Shown: positions 50,901 to 61,214 of the stretch, in pieces
Layout of the letters: the number at the start of each line of letters is the position of its first letter
Numbering within the stretch: position 1 is the first letter of the stretch
Source: Plantago major
Taxonomy: Eukaryota > Streptophyta > Magnoliopsida > Lamiales > Plantaginaceae
DNA: 64,000 nucleotides
Assembly: GCA_026545765.1 (NCBI GenBank)
Contig: CM048841.1
Span: forward strand, 67,392,217-67,456,216
Reading direction: 5' to 3'
Notes under the pieces: generated by a model
Seen by the model: the letters and a program-made list of their open reading frames with translations, nothing else
The model's database searches: none
Told to the model about the DNA's origin: nothing
Translations under genes and position numbers: made by a program

Positions 50901-52487
50901 TTGTATCCGTCTCTCACCGAAAGGACTGTGTACCATACTATTATGGATGCAGTCGATTCTGGTAGTGGTGGAGTTTTCTTTCTCTATGGTTATGGTGGCA
51001 CTGGAAAGACATTTTTGTGGAAGACACTGTGTTCTGCATTACGTAGTAGACGTGATATTGTTCTCCCAGTTGCATCGAAAGGTATAGTTTCTCTACTTCT
51101 TCCTGGTGGTCGTACTGCACACTCCAGATTCAATATTCCTTTGCAGGTCGATGAAACTACTACTTGCAGTAGGATAACTCTAGGCAGCGATCTTACATGA
51201 CTCTTGAAAAATACAAAATTAATAATCTGGGATGAGGCGCCGATGACTAATAAGTTTTGTTTTGAGGCTCTTGATTGCAGTCTAAGGGATATAATGAGAG
51301 GTGAGAATGGTAGAGTATTGAACAAGCCATTTGGTGGATTGGTTGTCGTTTTTTTGTGGGGATTTCAGATAGATATACTGCCGGTCATACCTAAGGGTAG
51401 CAGGCAGGACATAGTCCACGCATCTCAATACTCATCGAAGAAGCTTTGGAGTTCGTGTCGTGTGCTGAAGCTCACTAAGAACATGTGTCTACGGGTATTT
51501 TTCTAACATTTTATATTTATTATAATTTTTAATATGCAATTTAATTAGTTGACATGCATGTAAATTATTTTTTTATAATAAGTATGTTTATATTATTTTA
51601 TTCAATTACAGTCTGGACGCTCACATGCTGAGGTTGAGAGTATTAGGGAGTTTGCTAATTGGTTGTTGAAGGTTGGAGATGGTGAGGTTGGGGGTGATAA
51701 TGATGGTGAGGTAGAATTTAAATTGCCTGATGATATCTTGATTCGTTCTACTAGTGAACCAATTGCTACAATAGTTGAGAGCACATATTCTAGCATATTA
51801 GACCATGTGGGCGATGGTCGGTACTTTCAGGATAGAGCTATTCTTGCTCCGACCAATGAGATAGTCCAGGAAGTCTATTATTATATCATGTTTCTTTTAC
51901 CTGGAGATGCCACCGAGTTCATGAGTTCCGACATCATACGCCCTGATGAATATGATATTGTCAATAGAGAAGATGTGTATTCTGTCGAGTTTCTAAACAC
52001 TATTAGGACTTCTGGAATACCAAATCATATTATCTGACTTAAGGTGGATTGTCCTATATAATGCTCCTTAGGAACATTGATCAGTCCTCCGAGCTTTGTA
52101 ATGGGGCTCGGTTGATTGTTATTGCAATTGGCAATCACTTTATTGAGGCGAAGACCATACATGGGAAGAAAACGAGAGTGGAGGTTTTTATACCTAGGAT
52201 GGTACACACACACCTTCCGACCTTACCAAGTTTCCTATTAGATTTCAGCGAAGGCAATTTCCTATATCAGTTTTTTATGCGATGACTATCAACAAGAGTC
52301 AGGGACAATCGTTATCTAATGTTGGACTCTATCTCCCAAAGCCTGTATTCAATCATGTTCAGCTCTATGTGGCATTTTCTAGAGTGACAAGCAAGAAAGG
52401 TCTCAAGGTTTAGCTTTGGATAAGGAAGGCAATCCAATAGATACGACGACAAACGTCGTCTACAAAGAGGTGTTTAGAAAGCTTTGA
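47999..52487 (+). pseudogene. Helitron Rep/PIF1-like helicase, broken
   Basis: The protein would nick, replicate and unwind the element by rolling-circle transposition. Pieces in order: DIVLEQRDGDFHRISELHP (48021-48080) and YPLLFPYGEDGY, interrupted there by a 480-bp MITE; TLTIKEFLSFRLF; GPRYMVQNFQDIM; ELFITFTCNPK; the HUH motif GLPHAHILLW (about 49340-49370); and KYMFKYVNKG (about 49875), which carries the catalytic Tyr pair. Helicase motifs follow: Walker A GYGGTGKTFLW (about 50988), Walker B LIIWDEAPM (about 51220), LTKNMCLR, and the C-terminal INKSQGQS...LYVAFSRV. Stops at 49063, 49156, 50038 and 51198, frameshifts and intron-like AT-rich interruptions disable it. Confidence 0.9.
48147..48626. 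mobile_element. 480-bp inverted-repeat MITE inside the Helitron Rep gene
   Basis: Long inverted ends (gtaaaatccatttttggtac ... gtaccaaaaatggattttac) sit inside a perfect 10-bp duplication, ggatggatac (48137-48146 and 48627-48636). The duplicated codons (GEDGY) fall in the middle of a conserved Rep segment. A 9-10 bp duplication suggests a Mutator-type transposase. It is younger than the Helitron. Confidence 0.85.
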
Positions 52488-52689
52488 GGTATTTTTATTA
52501 TATTAAATCACTCTAACTTTAAAGTATCCAGATTCAATTATCTTATTTTCAATATTAACTATTTCCTTATTATGTTGTTTTTCAGTTGTTGATTATTGAT
52601 ATACCTACCGCGATTGTATGAAACATCGACTCTACAGTCTCTTTTCAATAATTCAATGTATTGAACCTTTAAATATATTTATACAACAT

Positions 52690-53155
52690 ATATTTTACAT
52701 GATAATGTTAATTTACAAATATGATTGAGTAATAAAGTTTCAATTGTTTTGTTAATTCATGTTAATCAAACTGAATAATTAGTAGCAATAAAGTAAATTC
52801 AACCCAAAATGTAATATACCCCCTCCGTTTCACTAAAAGTGAAACAATTTTGTTGAACACAATTGTTAAGGAAAATATATAAAAGTATGTGGTCCCCAAA
52901 AATATATGGTGCAGAATGGGAATGAGATATTAATTGAGGGAAAAAATACATGTGGACCCGAAAATGTGTGGTTAGAAATGAGTTTTATTATAAAACTAAT
53001 TTCCATGAAAAGAAATGTAACACTTTTATTGAAACATTAAAAACGGAAAATTGTAACAATTTTAGTGAAACGGAGGGAGTAGTACTTTATAATAATCATC
53101 TCCTTAATTTTCATGTCCAAAAGTAAACTGAACAGCTTTTAAATGACGGAAGAAG
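52690..53155 (-). repeat. Outer right arm of the foldback element (contains a MITE)
   Basis: The complement of 53155-53082 plus 52816-52690 matches 38155-38335 (shared words cagtttgattaacatgaatt, gaaactttattac, aattaaggagatgattatta). Its end (gacggaagaag) is next to TA at 53156-53157, matching the TA at the left end. Confidence 0.8.
52819..53079. mobile_element. Stowaway-type MITE, 'gtttc...gtgaaac' family, copy 2
   Basis: The ends ccccctccgtttcactaaaa and ...ttttagtgaaacggagggag have TA at 52817-52818 and 53080-53081. It is related to 28744-28994 (shared aagtgaaacaattttgtt). It lies in the outer right arm of the foldback. Confidence 0.85.
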
Positions 53156-53157
53156 TA

Positions 53158-54936
53158 TGTATATTTGTTATTTGACAAGGTAGAAGAATTAGTAAAACTA
53201 ACCAGGTAATCACTCAATCTCATGCGTAGTTCGGGTGACTTATGTTTGTGTAAAGTGGTTAGGAATCTTAAAATGGTACCAGTACATTTCACTCCATCAC
53301 ATCTAAGTGCATTTTGTTAGACTCATGCTTCTGTTTGATATAATATGCATCATGTTCTGTGTTCTAAGAGGCAGCAATAACATATAATTTTTTTATGAAT
53401 GATGAGACTGGTTATTACCAGAAAATGAAATATTGATTGCAGTCTATACATTAACAAAACTATTATCTATTTCATGTATGAGTTTGAGAAATGAGCCGGT
53501 AATCATACAAATGATAAGATCTTATATGGCATATGTGAATACTTTTCAATATATCCATCAAAGTGTAATTTGTTTATGAACATTGCTACGTACTTGTGGA
53601 ATTTATGGCTTCTTTTTAAGTTTAAAATTTATTTTTTTCGTTTATGTCACCCGCCAATCCGTCCGCCATTGTTATCACCCGAACCGCCGCGGGTTGGAAA
53701 AATATTTCACCCGCCTCGGATTAAAATTATAATCACTCGTCATAGGTCGGTTGATTTGATTTTTTATAGATATCTGCCAATACCCGCCCGCGCTCACCCA
53801 TACTTAGTATTCATCAGTCAAAATGCAATTAAAATCCGATGTAACTCTTAGCCTAACAGTCACTAAGAGGAAAACAAATTAAAAAAACTTAGATAAGTTT
53901 AAAAATCAAAAGATAATAGTGATAAATTGATTTTGGAAGTCTCGAACACGAGAGACGCACCACAATGTTATTGCCTCACTGCACAATGCCAAGTTCTCAT
54001 GACAGTAATTTTTCTCCCAGGAGTGTTTAGTTCTCGAAATGGAGGATTGGGTTTCTTCAAATAAAATATTAAGCTAATTAGTTTTTATTAAGGAGGAAAA
54101 CGGCTTAGAAATATGAATAAAAGAAAATTTTGGGGTTTGCTTGTTGTAATTTGAATGTTTTGGGGTTGGTCCATTTGAATTTAAAAGTTTTGAATATAAT
54201 TTATTAACATATCTATACTATTATTCTAAGCAAACTCACTTTGATAGTTATAATAACAAAGGGACAAGTTACATTAAAAATAATTTACTAAAAAAGAGAA
54301 AAAGAAAAAATAACCTCTAGATCAATTGTACCTCATGATAACAAAACATTACACTTCGAAAAGGTTTTAATTTTTTCTATTTCAATTTTCCCCTTCCCGT
54401 TAATTTTTAAACATATACATTAGACTAAGTTTGTCAAAGGATACGTGGGGCTTGACTTCTGCTTCATTTTGTGGTTTTTTCCACTTCGGGGTCTTTTCCG
54501 GACGTCTAGACTCCGTTATCTTGAAAAGTGGTCTTCTACAATGTTTTAGTACTTCAAATAAGCTTCGCATTGGTGGGTCACATGCCTTCATTGGATTCTT
54601 CTAATTCCTCGTAAGAATTGATGATCGTCTATCGGTATTTTTTCGGATTAAGCGTATTTCTTTGTATTTGCTCCAATAATCGCCATAATCTCTTCATTTT
54701 GCATATTTGTACCTTGTTAATCATCAAAACATGTAATTAGGCACAATATGACAATAATATTTAATATTGCACCTAAAACAACGGTCAAAAGTGGCCTTAA
54801 ATCGCACATTTCATTGGCTCATCACACAAACGTTTAGTTCATGTTAGTTCCAAACAAACAATCGAACAATAAAACAGTAAATAAAAATGCAACTAAGCAT
54901 GACTAAATCCTATTCTATTAGAACATAAGAATCAAT
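53158..54936. other. Gene-free region, possibly internal part of an LTR element
   Basis: A GC-richer patch at 53645-53810 is full of acccgcc/cccgc words and resembles the GC-rich MITE type at 300-814, but its ends were not found. 54300-54936 may be internal DNA of the LTR element whose PBS follows. No coding domain is seen. Confidence 0.35.
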
Positions 54937-55740
54937 TCCTCGGCAGCGGCGCCAAAATTTGATGGGCTCAAATTTAATACCCGAAAGTATAAAGGCAGGC
55001 GTTGCAACGTTCACTTTATTCTCAGGGTCGATTATCTCAAGGAATTGATCAAGCTAGTTCTGTAGACTAGTTTATTCGTGTTTAACTACACAACCTCTTT
55101 AAAAAATAATGATTTTACAATTAAGACTTCTACTTCAGACAAAGTAAACAAGTTACATGCACTACTTCAAATACAAACTCGAATTATCCTTACGGAAGTT
55201 GTATTGAGGCTATTTGAATCTTTACATATAATCGCGACCAGTTATACTTTAGCAATGAAAATGACAGTAAAACCAATCAGTTGTCACATGCATTCAAGTG
55301 TTTCAATGAACTTGATGATTACCCCAACGCCATAAACTATTGCTTAACCCGATGTAGAATAATTCTTCGAATGATGAAAAGTTGATAGAAAATGTTTACA
55401 ATAACCTTATAGTAGATGAGATAGTTTGAGAATGTACAAAATACAAATGAAAATTGGAGTTATATACAAAAAGGGGAAGTTACAATTCGAAAACGAAGAA
55501 AAACTGCTATGTTGGATTTTTTCCGCACAGGGCTAGTTGAAACGAGCTTGCCGAGCTGCTCCATAATTTTTCTGCTTTGGCCGACTGCAGCGAGCTCATT
55601 TTGGTGATGGGCTTGCCGCGGCGATGCCAACTTTCCGGATTTGTGAAGTTTCTTCGCTTTTCCTTCCTTGAACTTCCTTAATTCACCTCCAAGCACCCCT
55701 TTCGAGTATTTGAGCCATCCAATGCCCTATACACGCGTCT
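54937..55740 (-). mobile_element. LTR and primer-binding site of a gypsy/LARD-type element (partial)
   Basis: Read on the minus strand, 54955-54937 is tggcgccgctgccgaggaa, complementary to a tRNA 3' end of the Asp type (known PBS form tggcgccgttgccgggga). To its right on the plus strand, starting with TG at 54960 (tgatgggctcaaatttaata), lies LTR-like DNA with the 'taatacccgaaagtataaag' and 'gggtcgattatctcaagga' words I associate with such LTRs. The outer LTR border and the second LTR were not found; the right limit is a guess. Confidence 0.5.
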
Positions 55741-55840
55741 GAGATCCTCCTAATGAAACAAAATGCATATTTTCTCCTTCAAATCCATGCCTTTATACAA
55801 AATTTTTATTTCGTTTCGCTGATTTTTTGATTTATTCTGA

Positions 55841-55950
55841 ATTAATCTTATTTAATGTAAAATGTTCAATTTTTTATATAATGAAACTTTATGGGCTAAA
55901 TTTTCATTATATAAAAAATTGAACATTTTACATTCATGTTTAAGATTAAT
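55841..55950. repeat. Near-perfect 110-bp hairpin
   Basis: Arms attaatctta...tatataatgaaa and tttcattatataaaa...taagattaat pair over about 46 bp with one small bulge, around a ~17-bp loop (ctttatgggctaaat). It may be a tiny MITE; no target duplication is clear. Confidence 0.75.
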
Positions 55951-57307
55951 CAGAAAAAAAAATGATCAAAGACAAAATAATTCGATCTGAAAGAAGAAAC
56001 AAACATCAGAACACAAGAACATATAAAAAAGCATTAAAACATATACTGAGTATACTAAAGGGATTACAAAATACATTAAAAAAGACTAGATGAATCGTTA
56101 ATAACGACTCATCAAGTGTTATGCGAACGGCAAGTTATATGGTTAATTAGTTCAGTGAGAAATAATCTTTAATGATAATAACATCTGTGTAATGTAACAT
56201 TAAATGAAAATGGTCTGGCATTGCTCGACTGAATTATTCGCATATAATGGATACAAGTGATAAATTAAAAAAAGAAAAAGAAAAAAGAGATAAAGTTTTG
56301 TGAGGGAGGTAGTGAAAAATGAAAATCATTTAATTTGAAGCATTTTGTAGTAGAAGTATAGATGTATGTTTTTCATTTTGACTGAAAAGGCATGCACGAA
56401 AATAGCAAGTTAATTAGTGTACTTGTTAACTTGTCCACCAGAATATTAAATTATAGTAGGATTATTTTGAGATGGTCCATAGCTCGATGAACAGTTCTTG
56501 GATGATTCTTCTTCTCTTTATTCATTCAAATGTTTTAATGACTTGCGACTTGTGTTGTTGTGTGACCACCAATAATTGTAACAGTGCCTCTGCAATTATT
56601 TCTGTACTACTACTAACCTTTATCATAATCTTAAACTTAATTCTTACCAGAATGTTTCTTCTCATTTCATTATTCATATCCTGCTGCTGCATAACTGTGC
56701 CCAATGTTAACTCAGACAAGCCCATCCCAGCCAAATTTCCTTTTGTTTTAATTTTTCCCCTTTTCCTATAACTTTTTTTTTTATTTTTCCTCCCGGATAT
56801 ATTTTTAGTCTGGGGCAGATTAATATTAGAGTTATTACCGATAACTTAGGGAGCTGGAGTGTTTACTTAATAACGTTTGAGCTTTTCATAGATAAAAAAA
56901 AAAGTATTTTGTTAATACTATAATGTTATAATTGATCAATGATTTTTTCCAATATAACGCGGTTTATTTTTGAATTATTTATAACGGTATTTCACAAGAC
57001 TTTGTGACACGGAATTGGCAAGGCCAGGCAATATATAATTAAAGAGTCTCTCCTCCCAGTCGACTGGAGAAGAGCAGATTGCAGTGTGCATGAATCTTCT
57101 GATAAACACACAGAGTATGAGTAGTTGCAGAAAATTAATGCTTCTGAATGACAAACTAATTTCAGTCCAATTATTTAGTTATGCTTTTCTCTTTCCCCTG
57201 TTTTTGGTACTTCACTTGGGCGACAAGTAAATAAATTCTGCTACAACCATCATTTATTATCCGCAAATAAAGGCCCATAAACTCCCAATTGGGCCGGGTT
57301 TTTAATA
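55951..57307. other. Gene-free region
   Basis: AT-rich DNA. The ORF at 56472-56771 is hydrophobic and low in complexity with no recognisable domain. No element ends seen. Confidence 0.4.
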
Positions 57308-57572
57308 CTTCCTCCGGTCCATTAAAATTTTCCTAACCCCTTACTTTTTCTTTATTTAAGAAATTATAATAAACAAATAGTTTGTAATGGGTATTATATT
57401 GATAAAATTGTAAATGGGTAATAAAGTAAGAAAGAGATTGAATAAAGTAGGAAAGATAAATAATAAAGAATTAGTTAGTGGGGGGTAAAAACTTTCTATT
57501 TATGGGGTCAGGAAGTTTCTAATAAAACCCCAAAAAAGAAAAGTTAGGAAGTTATTAATGGAACGGAGAGAG
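57308..57572. mobile_element. Stowaway-type MITE (265 bp)
   Basis: The ends are cttcctccggtccattaaaa and ...attaatggaacggagagag, with TA at 57306-57307 and 57573-57574. Inverted words ttcctaacccc/gttaggaag are inside. Confidence 0.8.
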
Positions 57573-57582
57573 TACCAATTAC

Positions 57583-58355
57583 TAGGGCTGTTCAAAATCC
57601 GGTCCAGATCGGAAAATGGACCGGATCCGGACCGGTTATTCCGGTTCGGTCTGGACCGGATCCTTACCGGATCGGTTTCCGGTTTATGTAAATCACCATA
57701 TTCCGGTTCTGGTTCGGTTCCGGTTAAAAACCGACAAATTTGGTCTCGGCCCGGAAAGACCGTAAAATAACTTTTTTATTATTATTCTTCTCTAGAATTC
57801 ACGTAATATAGTAATTATAATTAATCTAGTTAGTTACAGTGATTATACTATTTTAGTTGCATAACGTTTGGAATTTGGTTTGCATTACTTTATTTACTTT
57901 TAGTTCCTAGCTTTGGTTAGTAGGTGGCCATTTGATTTACAATTAATCTGAAAACAACTATGCAGTTTAATTGATTGAAAATTATGTGCAATCAATGTAT
58001 GACAGTATGAGTATTTGAATTTGATTGTTGTTAATAAACTGGAATTAGGAAGAGTTAGACAAAAAATGGTAGAAAGGGCCACAAATTGCAAGTGCAACAA
58101 TAGTAATACAGTGAAGAAATTGCGTAATATATATGCTCTAGTAAGTATAAACTATTTCCATCCAATTTGAATTCGACAATAATCATAATACAAGCTCTAA
58201 TTCGGTCTATACGGTCCAAAACCGGAACCGAACCGGAACAAACGGTTCGGTTCGGTCCGGACCGTATACTTACCGGATCGATTTCCGGGCCATACAAATA
58301 CATGATTCCGGTCCGGTCCGGTTCGGTTTCGGTTTTGGACCGGCGAACACCCCTA
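57583..58355. mobile_element. Non-autonomous hAT element (773 bp) with CCGG-rich ends
   Basis: The ends tagggctgttcaaaa and the complement taggggtgttcgccgg are hAT-like. A perfect 8-bp duplication, ccaattac, lies at 57575-57582 and 58356-58363. Subterminal regions of ~170 bp are dense in ccggt/accgg words in opposite orientation; the middle is AT-rich without a transposase. It landed 10 bp from the neighbouring Stowaway MITE. Confidence 0.85.
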
Positions 58356-59682
58356 CCAATTACCACTCACGTACACAATGACTTGTCAACTTTCACCCAT
58401 TTCAAGGACAAACGAAGAATTTTTTTATAAAATAAAGTACTCTTTAAAATTTAATAATGAAAATAACTAAATTTTGTGATAAAATTGGAATTTGAGTGAA
58501 CAATTGAGATTTCAATTTCTTTCTGACATATTGGCCAATTAGGTCTAATAGGTCGGATATAAGCATTTTGTGTCACGTGTAAATAATTATTACTTGTCTA
58601 GCTAATCAATAAAATCAAAGGGGTTACTGAAATGAGGAGTGTTTGATCATGCATGAATAAGTTAAGTCAATTTAACATCAGATGTGATAACATTCGTGTT
58701 GAAATAGCAGTAAGCGAAAAAAGAAAGGAAAGCCGAAGAACGTTTTTGGTCCCATGCAAGTCTAGATGCGTACATGCATGCCTGAATTGGAACATGTACG
58801 AAAGTGACAGAGGGTTGCAAACACTCTCCTAAACATCCTAGATGCATCTCGGATGAATTTCTGGAAGCGTCCATCGGGTTCTAAATGCACATGTTCGTCT
58901 TCCTGAGTTTATTTTGTCTTTTCATGAATGGCTATCTCATTTAAAGTGAATGGTTCAGTCCAATCCGATTTTTAACAATAGGATTAACTCACTTTGGAAA
59001 GAGAATTAACCTATTAGGAAGGGAATGATTGTGACTATAGCATAAATAGGGGATAGTTTATCTCCAAACACACTTGCAAATACTATCATTCTCTACCCCT
59101 GATCTCTTTGCATACTAAGTATCTTATTTGAAATAAGGTTCGACATACTTTACATTAGCAGTGCAACTCTAGCAATTTAGAGGAATTTTTTTTTTTTTTT
59201 TTTTTTTTAATTCTGGAAGACGATAGTATACATCAAAGCGGGGCAATTAAATTACAAGGAGAAACATTCATTGTTAACCCTCCTCACCCTTGTTTCTTAC
59301 TACTTACTCCTACACTTCCTAACTATCCCCTACTTCCATATACTGTCAATGGGAGTTAAGGTTAAAATTTTAACCTTAAAATGACAAGATTTTAACAAAG
59401 ATTTAACTGAAAAATAGTAGTAACTAAACTTTAATCGAGTTGTTAAAAATTAATCGAGTTAAAATTTTATAGGGTTTTTAGGATTGTTATATAGGGTATG
59501 TAAGAGTGAAGTGATATGTACAAAATATTTTAAGATTATTTGATGGATTTAAATTTGTTATAATAAATGAAAATTAATGTGAGAGAAAAAATATGTAGAG
59601 AGAGAAGTTTTAATTGAATTGTGAATAGTATCTAGATTGAAAAGGGTATTGTTCTCACTCTATCAAAATTGGTAGACTAATA
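58356..59682. other. Gene-free region
   Basis: AT-rich DNA with a long T run at 59187-59208 that may be the tail of a decayed minus-strand retroposon. No coding evidence. Confidence 0.35.
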
Positions 59683-59971
59683 CTCTCTCTATCCCTTAAA
59701 ATTTGAAGTTGTACACTTTAATGTTCTTGCACATAAATGAAGGAAAGTAATATTATTACATTATATAGTACATGCATGGTTTACTTTATTACTATATATA
59801 TATATATAGTAGTTGATTTGATTGTTAAAGTTATTTTTTTACTTTTTTTAGGAGTATTGGAGGATATATAATTATATAATTATTTTTAAAATGGTAAATA
59901 AATGAAATTGAACAACACTAACGAAACGTCTAAAATAGTAAGATTGCACATTTTATATTGGACGGAGGGAG
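59683..59971. mobile_element. Stowaway-type MITE (289 bp)
   Basis: The ends are ctctctctatcccttaaaat and ...attttatattggacggagggag, with TA at 59681-59682 and 59972-59973. Confidence 0.7.
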
Positions 59972-59989
59972 TAGGATAGTAAATCTAAC

Positions 59990-61066
59990 CGGTCCAGGTT
60001 TACTATACCGAAATATGTGCCATCTTCCGTACCATGGTTGTGATTGCGACACGTGGCAATACAAATAAAAGGAGACACAATTCTTTTCATAACTATTTCT
60101 CCCATGAAATCTCTCAATCATCTTCTCATCCTAAAATTTAGGAAACGTTAAACACCATCATTTGTCGGCCGGCGGCGGCCAATTCTAAATATCAGTTCTT
60201 CGGAAAAAGCTCCAAGTAATCAATCAAGCTTCTAATTAATTAATTATTAATTATGTACACTAACATGAGGGATTAAGAATTTAAGATATCAGTAACTGAT
60301 AATCTGCTTATTTTCTTGACTTGGTCTATGAAATTAAAGCTTTCATTTTTTCTCGAGAATCATAGTTTTCACTTTTCACTTTTGGTTCAACTGGAAATGC
60401 CATTTAACACTAATAATGGATCTTGAACAGGAGAGCATTGCAAAACAAGAGTACATCTTGTTCGATCAAGAGCTTGTAACAGCACGAGGGCATCCGGCCC
60501 TGATGCCCATACGGGATGTTCATCCGCACAAGGCCCCGAAATTTTTTGGGCCCCAATTTTTATATCCTGATACTAATAGGGTGTTAAAAGTATGAAAATA
60601 AATGATGTGATAAAGAATTTAATCTATAATTTTGCTTCAAAACAATTTTAAGTGTTACATTTTTAAAGTGATATATTTCGTATGCGAATTTATTAGGAAA
60701 TTAATTCTATTATTATATATTAAAAATTTTATGTTTTTCCATGTATACTGTTATTTGGGGTCATTTAAAATTTTTCGATGGGGCAGTTTTTTTGGGCCGG
60801 CCCTGAACAGCATGTACATGGCTGCTAAAAACTTCTCAGCAAAATATTGAGATTAGACAATAGAGCCACTCAAATATGATTAACGGTGCAATAGCTATTC
60901 GTTAATATTTCCTAAATTTTAGGATGAGAAGATCATTAGTAGATTTCCTGGGAGAAATAGTAATCAAAAAGAATTTTTCTCCTTTTATTTGTATCGCTAC
61001 GTGTAGCAATCGCAACGTGGTACGGAAGATGGTACATACTTCGCTAGTAAACCCGGACCGAATTCC
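59990..61066. repeat. Large inverted repeat (arms ~165 bp, spacer ~750 bp)
   Basis: 59990-60150 (ccggtccaggtttacta ... ctcatcctaaaatttagga) pairs with 60900-61066 at roughly 80 percent by eye. Shared words include ccatcttccgtacca, atacaaataaaaggag, tatttctccca and gatcttctcatcctaaa-type ends. The spacer contains the hAT MITE at 60486-60805. It is a foldback element or two head-to-head copies of one sequence; no target duplication was found. Confidence 0.7.
60486..60805. mobile_element. Non-autonomous hAT element (320 bp)
   Basis: GC-rich ends gagggcatccggccc and ...gggccggccctg lie inside an 8-bp duplication with one mismatch, aacagcac / aacagcat (60478-60485 and 60806-60813). The subterminal 'aaggccccgaaattttttgggcccc' style, split by mismatches, is typical of hAT elements related to the one at 61215. 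Confidence 0.75.
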
Positions 61067-61214
61067 AACTCCAAACACTCCGCTAAAGTCTAAAGAACAG
61101 AGAAAACTGGAGTTCACTTTTTGACATGCTTTGTCCTGTTGTACGTGTATTTATCGAAATAAGTGAACCTTCAACAGAACTTTTCAGTGAGCTGGATTTG
61201 TTAGATCATGAAAG

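Larger units (their letters stand above)
46246..52690 (+). mobile_element. Helitron, autonomous type but degraded
   Basis: The 5' end TCcatatatattttaaaag abuts A, as required of Helitrons. Inside are an F-box gene fragment and a broken Rep/helicase gene. The left foldback arm supplies the empty site, and host sequence resumes at about 52690 (tattttacatgataatg). No convincing CTRR with hairpin was found in 52490-52700, so the 3' end is approximate or lost. Confidence 0.7.

Noticed and set aside
38153..53157. Giant autonomous Tc1/mariner element with 15 kb between TIRs
   Set aside because: The interior is fully explained by independent elements with their own duplications, and no mariner transposase is present.
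55841..55950. MicroRNA precursor
   Set aside because: The stem is almost perfect along its whole length and AT-rich, more like a MITE or siRNA hairpin. No known miRNA sequence was recognised.
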